From IMG/VR virus record IMGVR_UViG_3300034272_000784, positions 1 to 25,974 of that record: a DNA stretch of 25,974 nt. One strand, given 5' to 3'. A model generated the notes under the pieces. It saw only the letters and a program-made list of their open reading frames with translations, had not been told where the DNA came from and ran no database searches. Origin of the DNA: a virus. The position numbers and the translations under genes are program-made. Below are positions 17,454-25,291 of this stretch, piece after piece. Every line of letters begins with the position of its first letter. Position 1 is the first letter of the stretch.

Positions 17454-17660
17454 ATGAATAACGAAGAAACAAAAGTAAACGTTACGCTAGGTTATACATT
17501 AAATCTTGGTAATTTTCAATCACTAAGATTAGATCTTGGCATTACTGATAGTCGACGTGAAGGCGAAAACATTAATGATGCTTTTGAAAGAGTTTATAAG
17601 TTTGTTGAAGATAAACTTACCGAAAAAATTAACGAAGCCAAAGTAGAAATAGACGAATAG
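17454..17660 (+). CDS. Conserved-looking 68-residue phage protein of unknown function
   Basis: This small acidic protein has an N-terminal beta stretch (TKVNVTLGYTLNLGNFQSLR, then LDLGITDS) and a C-terminal amphipathic helix (NDAFERVYKFVEDKLTEKI), a compact beta-then-helix design. Proteins with this 'NLGNFQSL' style occur in phage replication and recombination clusters, but I cannot name the family with certainty. It has a strong ribosome binding site (GGGAGG) that may be enclosed by a hairpin, and its TAG stop overlaps the GTG of the next gene by one base, suggesting coupled translation with the replication operon. Function unknown. Confidence 0.6.
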   Translation: MNNEETKVNVTLGYTLNLGNFQSLRLDLGITDSRREGENINDAFERVYKFVEDKLTEKINEAKVEIDE

Positions 17661-17968
17661 TGGCTGAACGCAAAGACCGAATGGCTTTGCTAAGTAGATA
17701 TAGTAAACTACATACTATAAAGTACGAAGAAAAGCCATCGTTGAACTTAAATGTTGAACAGTGGGCTTCTGATGCGCTAATAGAGTCTTATGGGATAGGA
17801 AAATGTTATGACCTACTTGATTACTACTTTAGCGTTTCCTTGTCCCCTTCTTGGAGTTACTTTGCTTATAATGCAGAAAAAATATTTCAGACAAGACTAA
17901 ATAAAATTAAAGATGATGAAGAGCGTGCAGAGCGTAGGAAAAAAGGAAAGGAATGGCTAAGTGAATAA
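17660..17968 (+). CDS. Unrecognised 102-residue protein next to the helicase
   Basis: The proposed start is GTG 17660, overlapping the previous stop (TAGTG); ATG 17681 is a less coupled alternative seven codons later. The product is largely helical, with an aromatic middle (CYDLLDYYFSVSLSPSWSYF) and a strongly charged C-terminal helix (KIKDDEERAERRKKGKEW). It overlaps the DnaB-like helicase gene by 8 nt, so the two are almost certainly translated together. Small helical proteins upstream of phage helicases are sometimes helicase loaders or replisome organisers; that role is a guess from position only. No motif identifies it. Confidence 0.6.
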   Translation: MAERKDRMALLSRYSKLHTIKYEEKPSLNLNVEQWASDALIESYGIGKCYDLLDYYFSVSLSPSWSYFAYNAEKIFQTRLNKIKDDEERAERRKKGKEWLSE

Positions 17969-19190
17969 CACAGAGTCTAAACTTATAACGGCGCTACTTA
18001 AAGATAAACAAATGCATGTTCTTTTGCAGGCTAATGTTGAAAATCTTTTAAAAACACATACTGACCTTTGGTTGTTTATAAGAAAGTATTATGAAGCAAA
18101 TAATGCAGTCCCCCCTGAATCACTAGTCGTTGAAAAATTTAGAGATTTTCAAACAATAGAGAATGTTGGTGCAACTAAATATCATTTAGAAGAATTGCAG
18201 GCAGAATATCTAACCGATAGTCTAAAAGATATTTTAAGATCTGCTGCAACTGATGTTCAGAGTGGGAATGGAGACATAGCCCTAACAGGATTGATTAATA
18301 AAACATCAGAGTTAAAAAAGAATGTTGCTGCAATTAGAGATATTGATGCCACAGATTTAGATTCTGCCGTTGCCTATTTTACCAATGTGCAAAAAATGAA
18401 AGAACTAGGATCGGTTGGAATTAAAACAGGTTTGCCAGGATTTGACAACTACCTTCCATCTGGAATTATGCCAGGCCAACTTGGTGTTTTCCTTGCGTAT
18501 CCAGGAATTGGCAAATCTTGGCTTGCTCTTTATTTTGCGGTACAAGCATGGAAACAAGGAAAGTCTCCATTAGTAATAAGTTTAGAAATGTCAGAAGTAG
18601 AGGTTAGAAATCGTGTATACACCATTATGGGCCAAGGTGTTTGGTCACACAGAAAAATAAGCAATGGTGAAATTGAATTAGACATGCTAAAGTCATGGCA
18701 TGAAAAAAACTTAGTTGGAAAACCAGAGTTTCACATTATTTCAAATGATAGCGGGGGAGAAGTAAATCCTTCAGTTGTTCGTGGAAAGATTGATCAGTAT
18801 AAGCCAGATTTTGTTATTGTGGATTATTTGCAATTAATGTCTCCAAATCAAAAATCTGATAATGAAACAGTGAGAATGAAAAATCTTTCAAGAGAGTTAA
18901 AACTTATGGCAATTGGTGAAGAGGTCCCTATTATTGCTATCTCATCAGCCACTCCTGATGATGTTACAAACCTCAATACAGTACCAACATTAGGCCAGAC
19001 TGCTTGGTCTAGACAGATTGCTTATGATGCAGATTGGGTGCTAGCGCTAGGCCGAGCAGCAAATAGTGATATTATTGAATGTGCTTTTAGAAAAAATAGA
19101 AATGGTTTTATGGGAGAGTTTTTAGTTCAAGCAGATTTTGACAAAGGATACTATAAGTATAAAGATTTTGAGGATTTAAGTGGCAAATAA
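17961..19190 (+). CDS. dnaB: DnaB-like replicative DNA helicase
   Basis: This 409-residue protein has a helical N-terminal part to about residue 150, then a RecA-fold ATPase. The Walker A is AYPGIGKS at residues 179-186, using Ala first as bacterial DnaB often does (ARPSMGKT). It is followed by the DnaB signature SLEMS, a Walker B hydrophobic strand ending VDYLQLM with Asp288, and a late WSRQIAYDADWVLAL segment matching the DnaB region that carries the arginine finger. It should unwind the fork as a hexamer ahead of the primase and polymerase encoded downstream. The usual SQLNR element is changed to SSATPDD, a divergence from bacterial DnaB. It starts at GTG overlapping the upstream gene by 8 nt and overlaps the primase gene by 11 nt. 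A DnaB family assignment is secure; whether it needs a loader is unknown. Confidence 0.93.
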   Translation: MNNTESKLITALLKDKQMHVLLQANVENLLKTHTDLWLFIRKYYEANNAVPPESLVVEKFRDFQTIENVGATKYHLEELQAEYLTDSLKDILRSAATDVQSGNGDIALTGLINKTSELKKNVAAIRDIDATDLDSAVAYFTNVQKMKELGSVGIKTGLPGFDNYLPSGIMPGQLGVFLAYPGIGKSWLALYFAVQAWKQGKSPLVISLEMSEVEVRNRVYTIMGQGVWSHRKISNGEIELDMLKSWHEKNLVGKPEFHIISNDSGGEVNPSVVRGKIDQYKPDFVIVDYLQLMSPNQKSDNETVRMKNLSRELKLMAIGEEVPIIAISSATPDDVTNLNTVPTLGQTAWSRQIAYDADWVLALGRAANSDIIECAFRKNRNGFMGEFLVQADFDKGYYKYKDFEDLSGK

Positions 19191-20112
19191 TAAAATAGAT
19201 TTATATAGCGAAGACCAAGTAAAAAGAGTGTTAGACGGATCTGGCATTAATATAGAGTCAGAAATGGATAATGACTTTATGATATTTTGTCCATATCATA
19301 ACAACTTTAGGACTCCTGCAGGGGAAGTGTCAAAAACAAGAGGAACCTTTTTTTGCTTTTCTTGTCAAGAAACCAAAGACTTAGTTGAATTAGTAATGAC
19401 TGCCACAAATAGAACTTATTTTGAAACGGTTAGATTTATTGCAAGCAAAGGGAAAGAAACAAACATTGAACAATTTGTTAATAAAGCCCTTGTAGATGTT
19501 CCAGACTATGTTGCTTTTGATGAATTAATTATTAAAAGATTGAATAATCATGCATTGATTTCACCAAGGGCTATGTCTTATTATGAAAGTAGAAAAATAA
19601 CAAAAGAATCAATTGTTAAATTTAACTTAGGCTATTCGGAAAAACAAGATATGGTTACTGTTCCAGTTCATTCACCAGATGGATTAGCAGTTGGTTTTGT
19701 TGGAAGATCTATTGAAGGCAAAGATTTTAAAAATACCCCAAAACTTCCAAAAGCAAAGACACTTTTTAATCTTCATAAAGTAAAAGCATCAGAAAAAGTT
19801 TATGTGGTAGAATCTTCTTTTGATGCGATTAGACTAGACCAAGTTGGCTTTGCTGCAGTTGCTACCCTAGGGGCTAATGTATCAAATACACAAATAGATT
19901 TGCTTCAAAAATATTTCAATAACATTATTGTTATTGCAGATAATGATGAAGCAGGGGGGAACATGAAAGAGAGAATAGTTGAAAAATTAAAATCTCGTGT
20001 CTCCGTAATACAACTTAATATAGAATATAAAGACATAGGCGATATGGATGATAATGCAATCAGAAATTTAGAATTTCAGTTTGACAAATCTATATCGCTT
20101 ATGCTAAACTAA
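19180..20112 (+). CDS. dnaG: DnaG-like primase
   Basis: This 310-residue protein makes RNA primers. It has a CHC2-type zinc site, C37-P-Y-H40 and C59-F-S-C62, then a TOPRIM domain with Glu211 (VVESSFDAI) and the acidic D254-x-D256 pair in ADNDEAGG. The TOPRIM glycine normally after the Glu is replaced by Ser. At 310 residues it ends soon after the catalytic core and lacks the C-terminal helicase-binding domain of bacterial DnaG, as is common in phage primases. GTG 19180 overlaps the helicase gene by 11 nt with GAGGA upstream, so helicase and primase are probably translated in fixed ratio. The family is certain from the metal and TOPRIM motifs. Confidence 0.93.
   Translation: MANNKIDLYSEDQVKRVLDGSGINIESEMDNDFMIFCPYHNNFRTPAGEVSKTRGTFFCFSCQETKDLVELVMTATNRTYFETVRFIASKGKETNIEQFVNKALVDVPDYVAFDELIIKRLNNHALISPRAMSYYESRKITKESIVKFNLGYSEKQDMVTVPVHSPDGLAVGFVGRSIEGKDFKNTPKLPKAKTLFNLHKVKASEKVYVVESSFDAIRLDQVGFAAVATLGANVSNTQIDLLQKYFNNIIVIADNDEAGGNMKERIVEKLKSRVSVIQLNIEYKDIGDMDDNAIRNLEFQFDKSISLMLN
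20081..20110 (+). promoter_or_regulatory. Candidate promoter for the single-strand binding protein gene
   Basis: A perfect TTGACA (20081-20086) is followed 18 nt later by TAAACT (20105-20110), preceded by TGC (20102-20104) as a TGn extension. The elements lie within the end of the primase gene. The leader, from about 20117, includes AAAGGAG just before ATG 20139. Extra expression would suit a stoichiometric DNA-binding protein. Confidence 0.5.
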
Positions 20113-20138
20113 ATACACAAAACACAAAGGAGAAACAT

Positions 20139-20789
20139 ATGAGCGTTATTAAGGGACTAAAAAATATCAACGCCCTGCTCGACAAACCAAAATCAGATAC
20201 ACCAAAAGTTCGTTGGCTTAAATTGGCTGATGGACAATCAGTTAAAATTCGTTTTATAGAAGAACTAGATGAGGATTCTGCAAGTTATAATGCAGATCGT
20301 GGTCTTGCTCTTGTTGTAAAAGAACATGTTAATCCAAAAGATTATAAGCGCAAGGCTGTAGACACGATGGATTCCGAAGGCCGTGACTGGGCAGAAGAGA
20401 TGCACAGAAAAGATCCAAAGGCTGGCTGGAGAGCACGCCTTCGTTTTTATTGCAACGTTTTAGTAGATGATGGTATTGAACCACCATACGTAGCAATCTG
20501 GTCAATGGGTGTTAGCAAGCAGTCATCATTTAATACAATTCGTGAGTTTGCTTTAGAAACAGGAAGCATCTCAAACCTAACTTGGAAACTTAAGCGTAAT
20601 GGACAAAGTACAGAAACTAGTTATACTATGATTCCGTCTGCTCCAGATAAAGAACCATTTAATTGGGAAGGGCTAGCACCTTATCCACTTGAGATGGCTT
20701 TGCGTCGGATTCCATATGCAGAGCAAGAAAGTTTTTATCTTGGCTTTGATTCACCATCAGTAACTTCAGCAACAAATACTGATTGGTAG
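20139..20789 (+). CDS. gp32-like single-stranded DNA-binding protein
   Basis: This 216-residue protein has an N-terminal basic segment and LADGQSVKIRFIEELDED, then KDYKRKA, a helical MHRKDPKAGW stretch and the core strand RFYCNVLVDDGIEPPYVAIW. This order resembles T4 gp32-type proteins, where a KRK segment precedes a zinc subdomain and an aromatic strand (YWANILV in gp32). Such proteins coat single-stranded DNA at the fork and assist recombinases, fitting its place between primase and polymerase and near RecA. At the expected zinc-ligand region the sequence reads RDWAEEMH (residues 82-89), so the usual cysteines seem absent. Arg is mostly CGT/CGC, unlike the neighbouring genes, consistent with high expression. 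AAAGGAG precedes ATG. The C-terminus lacks an acidic DIPF-type tip. Confidence 0.78.
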   Translation: MSVIKGLKNINALLDKPKSDTPKVRWLKLADGQSVKIRFIEELDEDSASYNADRGLALVVKEHVNPKDYKRKAVDTMDSEGRDWAEEMHRKDPKAGWRARLRFYCNVLVDDGIEPPYVAIWSMGVSKQSSFNTIREFALETGSISNLTWKLKRNGQSTETSYTMIPSAPDKEPFNWEGLAPYPLEMALRRIPYAEQESFYLGFDSPSVTSATNTDW

Positions 20790-20790
20790 T

Positions 20791-23700
20791 ATGAATTACG
20801 TAGGACTACACGTACATACACACTATTCGTTAATGGATGGTGTTGCTACGCCAGAAGAATATTTAGAACGTGCCGTGACTCTTGGTATGCCAGCACTGGC
20901 AATTACGGATCATGGCACTCTATCTGGGCATCGTGAGTTCTATCGCATTGCAAAAGAAAAAGGGATAAAACCAATTCTTGGCATAGAAGGCTATATGTGT
21001 GCTGACCGCTTTGACAAAAGAGACAGGGCGGAAAGAAAAGATCCACTAGATAATGTATACAACCATATAGTTCTTCTAGCCAAGAATAAGCAAGGTTTAG
21101 AAAATCTTAACAAAATTAACGAAATTGCATGGACTGAAGGTTACTTTAGAAAACCAAGGTTTGATTTTGAAACATTGGAAAAATACAAAGAAGGAATTAT
21201 TGTTACGTCAGGATGTTTAAGTGGAATTGTTACCAAGGCAGTAGAACTTGAAGAATTTGCAAAAGCCAAAAAATATATAAAATGGTTTAAAGATACATTT
21301 AAAGATGACTATTATATTGAGGTAATGCCACATAACCCGCAACAAGTAAATATGCATTTAATGGATTTGGCAGATGAGTTTGGCATTAAGATTGTTGTTA
21401 CCCCAGATTGTCATCATTCGGATAAAAGTCAAAAAGAAATACAAGAGTTAAAATTAATTTTAAATACTCATGCAAAATTAGAGAAAAATGTTACTTACGA
21501 AAAATCTAAAAAGTATAACGACATGATGACAAAACTTGATTATTTATATGGCAAAGATAGACAAATGAGTTTTAATAAGTTTAATATTCACTTACTAAGC
21601 GGACCAGAAATGTTAGAAGAAATGCAAAAACAAATGTTTACAAGAACAGACATATTTAGTTCAACTATTGAAATTATGAATAAAATAGAAGACTATGACA
21701 TTAAAGAACATTTAAATTTATTGCCAGTTCAATATAAAAATCCAGATCAGGAGTTGGCAAATTTGGCATTTGCTGGATTAGAAGAAAAACGTTTAACTAG
21801 TAGTTGGCTAGGCAATGATATATACGAACAAAGACTTGATGAAGAACTATCAATTATTAGAGATAAAAAATTTGCTCCCTATTTTCTTGTTGTAAGCAAC
21901 ATGATTAATTGGGCAAAAAAAGAAAGTATTAGAGTTGGTCCAGGTCGTGGATCTTCTGCTGGCTCTTTACTTTGTTATTTAATTGGAATTACAGAAATTG
22001 ATCCAATAGAGCATGGGCTTTTATTCTTTCGATTTATCAATCCAGAACGTAATGACTTTCCAGATATTGACACAGATATTCAAGATTCTAGAAGAGAAGA
22101 AGTGAAAGATTATCTTGTTAGACAATACAGGCATGTGGCTTCTATTGCAACATTTTTAGAATTTACAGGAAAAGGAATTGTTCGTGATGTTTCTAGAGTT
22201 CTTAATATTCCATTATCAGATGTAAACAAAATTTTAAAAACAGTAGATACCTGGGATGATTTTTGTAACTCTAGGTCTACATTAGAGTTTAGAGAAAAGT
22301 ATCCAGAAGTAGAGGTTTATGGAGAACAATTGCGTGGGCGCATTAGGGGCACTGGAATTCATGCTGCTGGAATTGTTACTAGTAAAGAGCCAATTTTTAA
22401 ACATGCTCCATTAGAAACAAGATCTTCTCCAGGATCAGAAAATCGCATACCAGTTGTTGGGGTAGATATGGAAGAAGCAGAAAAGATAGGTTTAATTAAA
22501 ATCGATGCCCTAGGATTAAAAACTTTAAGTGTTTTAGATGACACTATTAAGATGATTGAAAAAAATCATTTTGTTAAAATTAATCCACTTGAGATAGACA
22601 TGGAAGATTCCAAGGTGTATGAAATGATTTCAGATGGACACACTAAAGGAATTTTTCAATGCGAAGCAACACCCTACACTAATTTAATTGTTAAAATGGG
22701 GGTAAAAAATCTTAATGAATTAGCAGCATCAAATGCTCTTGTTAGGCCAGGAGCAATGAACACTATCGGAAAAGACTATGTTGCAAGAAAACATGGAAAA
22801 CAGGCTGTATCATATTTACATCAGATATTAAAACCTTACACGGAGGATACTTATGGCTGCATTCTTTATCAAGAGCAAGTTATGCAAGCATGCGTACACC
22901 TTGGACAAATGTCAATGTCTGAAGCCGACAAAGTCAGAAAAATTATTGGAAAAAAGAAAGACGCCAAAGAGTTCGACATTTATAAAGAACGTTTTATTAC
23001 TGGCGCTTCTGCCTATATTACTCCTAATCAGGCTCGTGATTTATGGCATGATTTTGAGGCGCATGCGGGATACTCGTTCAATAAGAGCCATGCAGTCGCT
23101 TACTCTACTCTCTCGTATTGGACGGCGTGGCTAAAATATTACTACCCTCTTGAGTTTATGTTTGCATTATTAAAAAATGAAAAAAATCCTGACAACAGAA
23201 CTGAATATTTAATTGAAGCAAAACGCATGGGTATTCCTATTAAACTTCCACATATTAATGATTCTGGTAAAGACTTTCAAATTGAAGGAAAAGGAATTCG
23301 ATTTGGGTTAACTGCAATTAAATATATATCAGATAAAATAGCAGACAAATATATTGCTGCAAGACCTTTTAAAACCTATAAAGATGTAGAAGACTTCACT
23401 TTTACTAAAGGTAACGGGGTAAACAGTCGTGCATTAGCAGCAATGAACGCCGTTGGATCATTGACATTTTTAGACAATCCCCGTAACGATAATCAAATAA
23501 AAGAAAATTTATACGAATATTTAAATTTGCCAGAGTTTAATATTAATATTCCATCTCATTATCATGCCTTTATCCAGCAAGTTGACGAATTTGAAGAAAA
23601 GGGCTCTTTTATTTTAATGGGTATGATAAAATCAATTAAAAGAGGAAAGGGATGGTCACGAGTTGAAATTCTTGACAAAACTGGGAGTGTTGGCATATTT

Positions 23701-24075
23701 GATGAAGAAGGAACGACTATTGAGACGGGTCGCACTTACTTGGTTCTTACTAATGATAATAGGATTATATCTTCAGTTCCTATTGATGAAATAAAGCAAT
23801 CTTCTAGTGCTCTTGTTAAATTTTTAAGTTATAAACAGTTGCCATTTAAAGATGAAGAAATGTTTGTTGTTGCATTTAAATCAAGGACAACTAAGCAGGG
23901 AAAAAAAATGGCTTCAATGACATTAGCAAATACATCTAGAGAATTAAAATCTATTCTTGTGTTTCCTACATCTTTTGCTAAAGCCTATATGAATATTAAA
24001 GAAGGAAATTCTTATAGGTTTGTTTTTGGAAAAACAAAAGATGGAACTGTTACGTTAGATGATGTACTTATTTAA
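20791..24075 (+). CDS. dnaE: DNA polymerase III alpha subunit (DnaE)
   Basis: This 1094-residue C-family polymerase is essentially full length. The N-terminal PHP domain has all nine metal-binding positions known in M. tuberculosis DnaE1: H7, H9, D16, H41, E66, H92, C142, D206 and H208, with matching spacing at the first five. The palm has GPGRGSSAGSLLCYLIG, the acidic cluster PDIDTD (D425-D429) and KIDALGL with D572. The conserved NKSHAVAYSTLSYWTAW and a C-terminal OB-fold (about 937-1000, FILMGMIKSIKRGKGWSRVE) follow. It should replicate the phage genome with the helicase, primase and binding protein encoded alongside, and may proofread through its PHP domain as no separate exonuclease is seen. 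It begins one base after the previous stop without a good ribosome binding site. No clear clamp-binding motif was identified. Confidence 0.96.
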   Translation: MNYVGLHVHTHYSLMDGVATPEEYLERAVTLGMPALAITDHGTLSGHREFYRIAKEKGIKPILGIEGYMCADRFDKRDRAERKDPLDNVYNHIVLLAKNKQGLENLNKINEIAWTEGYFRKPRFDFETLEKYKEGIIVTSGCLSGIVTKAVELEEFAKAKKYIKWFKDTFKDDYYIEVMPHNPQQVNMHLMDLADEFGIKIVVTPDCHHSDKSQKEIQELKLILNTHAKLEKNVTYEKSKKYNDMMTKLDYLYGKDRQMSFNKFNIHLLSGPEMLEEMQKQMFTRTDIFSSTIEIMNKIEDYDIKEHLNLLPVQYKNPDQELANLAFAGLEEKRLTSSWLGNDIYEQRLDEELSIIRDKKFAPYFLVVSNMINWAKKESIRVGPGRGSSAGSLLCYLIGITEIDPIEHGLLFFRFINPERNDFPDIDTDIQDSRREEVKDYLVRQYRHVASIATFLEFTGKGIVRDVSRVLNIPLSDVNKILKTVDTWDDFCNSRSTLEFREKYPEVEVYGEQLRGRIRGTGIHAAGIVTSKEPIFKHAPLETRSSPGSENRIPVVGVDMEEAEKIGLIKIDALGLKTLSVLDDTIKMIEKNHFVKINPLEIDMEDSKVYEMISDGHTKGIFQCEATPYTNLIVKMGVKNLNELAASNALVRPGAMNTIGKDYVARKHGKQAVSYLHQILKPYTEDTYGCILYQEQVMQACVHLGQMSMSEADKVRKIIGKKKDAKEFDIYKERFITGASAYITPNQARDLWHDFEAHAGYSFNKSHAVAYSTLSYWTAWLKYYYPLEFMFALLKNEKNPDNRTEYLIEAKRMGIPIKLPHINDSGKDFQIEGKGIRFGLTAIKYISDKIADKYIAARPFKTYKDVEDFTFTKGNGVNSRALAAMNAVGSLTFLDNPRNDNQIKENLYEYLNLPEFNINIPSHYHAFIQQVDEFEEKGSFILMGMIKSIKRGKGWSRVEILDKTGSVGIFDEEGTTIETGRTYLVLTNDNRIISSVPIDEIKQSSSALVKFLSYKQLPFKDEEMFVVAFKSRTTKQGKKMASMTLANTSRELKSILVFPTSFAKAYMNIKEGNSYRFVFGKTKDGTVTLDDVLI

Positions 24076-24099
24076 ACCATGGAGAAGGAAAAAATAAAA

Positions 24100-25119
24100 A
24101 TGACAATGACCATAGAAGATGTATTGGCACAACTTAATCCAAAGTTAAGAAAAACTGTAATGTCTGGAGACACTATTCCAGCAACACAATATGCTGCAAC
24201 ACCAAGTTATGGGTTGAATAAAGCATTAAATGGTGGTCTGCCTTATGGGCGTCAAGTTTTAATCTGGGGAAGCAAATCAAGCGCCAAGTCATCACTATGT
24301 TTACAAACAGTAGCGCTTGCACAAAAAGAAGGAAAAATCTGTGCTTGGATTGATGCAGAAATGTCATATGATAAAGATTGGGCTGAATTACTTGGTGTAG
24401 ACTCTTCAAAACTTATTGTTTCTCAGTGCCGAACAATAAATGAAATGGTAGATATTGGAACAAATTTAATGAATGCTGGAGTTGATTTAATTGTTGTTGA
24501 CTCAATTACATCACTTCTTCCAGCAATATATTTTGAAAAAGATTCAGATGAACTTAAGCAACTTGAAAATACAAAACAAATTGGAGCAGAATCAAGAGAC
24601 TTTTCTAATGCTTGGAAAATGATCAACTATGCTAATAACAAAGTTAAGCCAACTCTCTTTATTCTTATTAGTCAAAGTCGTAATAATATTTCTGCTATGT
24701 ATACTAGCCAGCAGCCTACTGGTGGTCAGGCTACTAAATTTTATTCTTCAACAGTTGTTAAGTTATTTTCTTCAGAATCAGACAATCAAGCAATTAAAGG
24801 AAAGATTCCTGTAGGTGATAAATTAATTGAAGAAAAAATTGGTCGCAAGATTAGATGGGATTTACAGTTTTCAAAAACAAGTCCAGGATTTCAATCTGGA
24901 GAATATGATTTTTACTTTAGGGGAAATTTGGTTGGGGTTGACAGCATTGCTGATCTTATCGATACTGCTGAATTAATGGGTATAGTAGAACGCACAGGGG
25001 CCTGGTATCTATTACCAGATGGATCAAAGGTGCAGGGAAGAGAAGGTTTTATTAATAAAGTTAGAGAGGACAAAGAATTGTTTGCAGACATTTTAAATAA
25101 GGTCAAACAGTTTGGATAA
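24100..25119 (+). CDS. recA: RecA-like recombinase
   Basis: This protein is 339 residues from ATG 24100, chosen because GGAGAAGG (24081-24088) lies 11 nt upstream; an in-frame ATG at 24079 would overlap that site. ATG 24106 is a second possibility. Visible motifs are a Walker A GSKSSAKS (57-64), catalytic Glu87 in WIDAEMSYD, Walker B VVDSITSLLP with Asp134, and a DNA-binding region with PTGGQATKFYSS equivalent to the RecA TGGNALKFYAS. The C-terminal GIVERTGAWY also follows bacterial RecA. It should promote strand exchange and recombination-dependent replication with the phage single-strand binding protein. In the Walker A the usual Gly before Lys is Ala; T4 UvsX has Phe there. RecA identity is secure. 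Confidence 0.94.
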   Translation: MTMTIEDVLAQLNPKLRKTVMSGDTIPATQYAATPSYGLNKALNGGLPYGRQVLIWGSKSSAKSSLCLQTVALAQKEGKICAWIDAEMSYDKDWAELLGVDSSKLIVSQCRTINEMVDIGTNLMNAGVDLIVVDSITSLLPAIYFEKDSDELKQLENTKQIGAESRDFSNAWKMINYANNKVKPTLFILISQSRNNISAMYTSQQPTGGQATKFYSSTVVKLFSSESDNQAIKGKIPVGDKLIEEKIGRKIRWDLQFSKTSPGFQSGEYDFYFRGNLVGVDSIADLIDTAELMGIVERTGAWYLLPDGSKVQGREGFINKVREDKELFADILNKVKQFG

Positions 25120-25291
25120 ACAGTATTCCGTATACCCTGGCAAATTTTTATGTCAGACTTGCAATGAAGAAGTAAAATCTATGAGGCTATTTCCAGATAC
25201 AACAGAATGTACTTGGATGTGCAGTAAAAAGCATTTATCAAAAATAACTTTAGTAAGGCAAACAAGTTATACAAAGAGAGGTAGGGTATAA
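25112..25291 (+). CDS. Small zinc-ribbon protein with TTG start, overlapping recA
   Basis: An open frame from TTG 25112 to TAA 25289-25291 encodes 59 residues, beginning (M)DKQYSVYPGKFLCQTCNEE and continuing with CTWMCSKKH, giving two CxxC-like pairs (C15/C18 and C33/C37, the second with one extra residue spacing) plus a nearby His, a probable zinc-binding module. It overlaps the end of recA by 8 nt in another frame, with AAGG at 25100-25103 upstream of the TTG. The coherent cysteine pattern and the tight overlap support a real gene in what would otherwise be a gap of about 180 nt. Its stop codon lies inside the next promoter's TATAAT. A role with RecA or in transcription is possible; nothing shows which. 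Confidence 0.7.
   Translation: MDKQYSVYPGKFLCQTCNEEVKSMRLFPDTTECTWMCSKKHLSKITLVRQTSYTKRGRV

Noticed and set aside
17437-20138. Replication origin, attachment site or CRISPR-like repeats in the short gaps of the replication module
   Set aside because: Gaps are under 30 nt and contain only ribosome binding sites, one small hairpin and one candidate promoter; no iterons or spaced repeats were seen.
22853-23134. Plus-strand 93-codon open frame inside dnaE
   Set aside because: It is a shadow frame over a highly conserved part of the polymerase and its translation has no coherent motif.
24079-24099. Upstream ATG as the start of the RecA-like gene
   Set aside because: The best ribosome binding site, GGAGAAGG, begins 2 nt after this ATG, so initiation at ATG 24100 (or 24106) is more likely.
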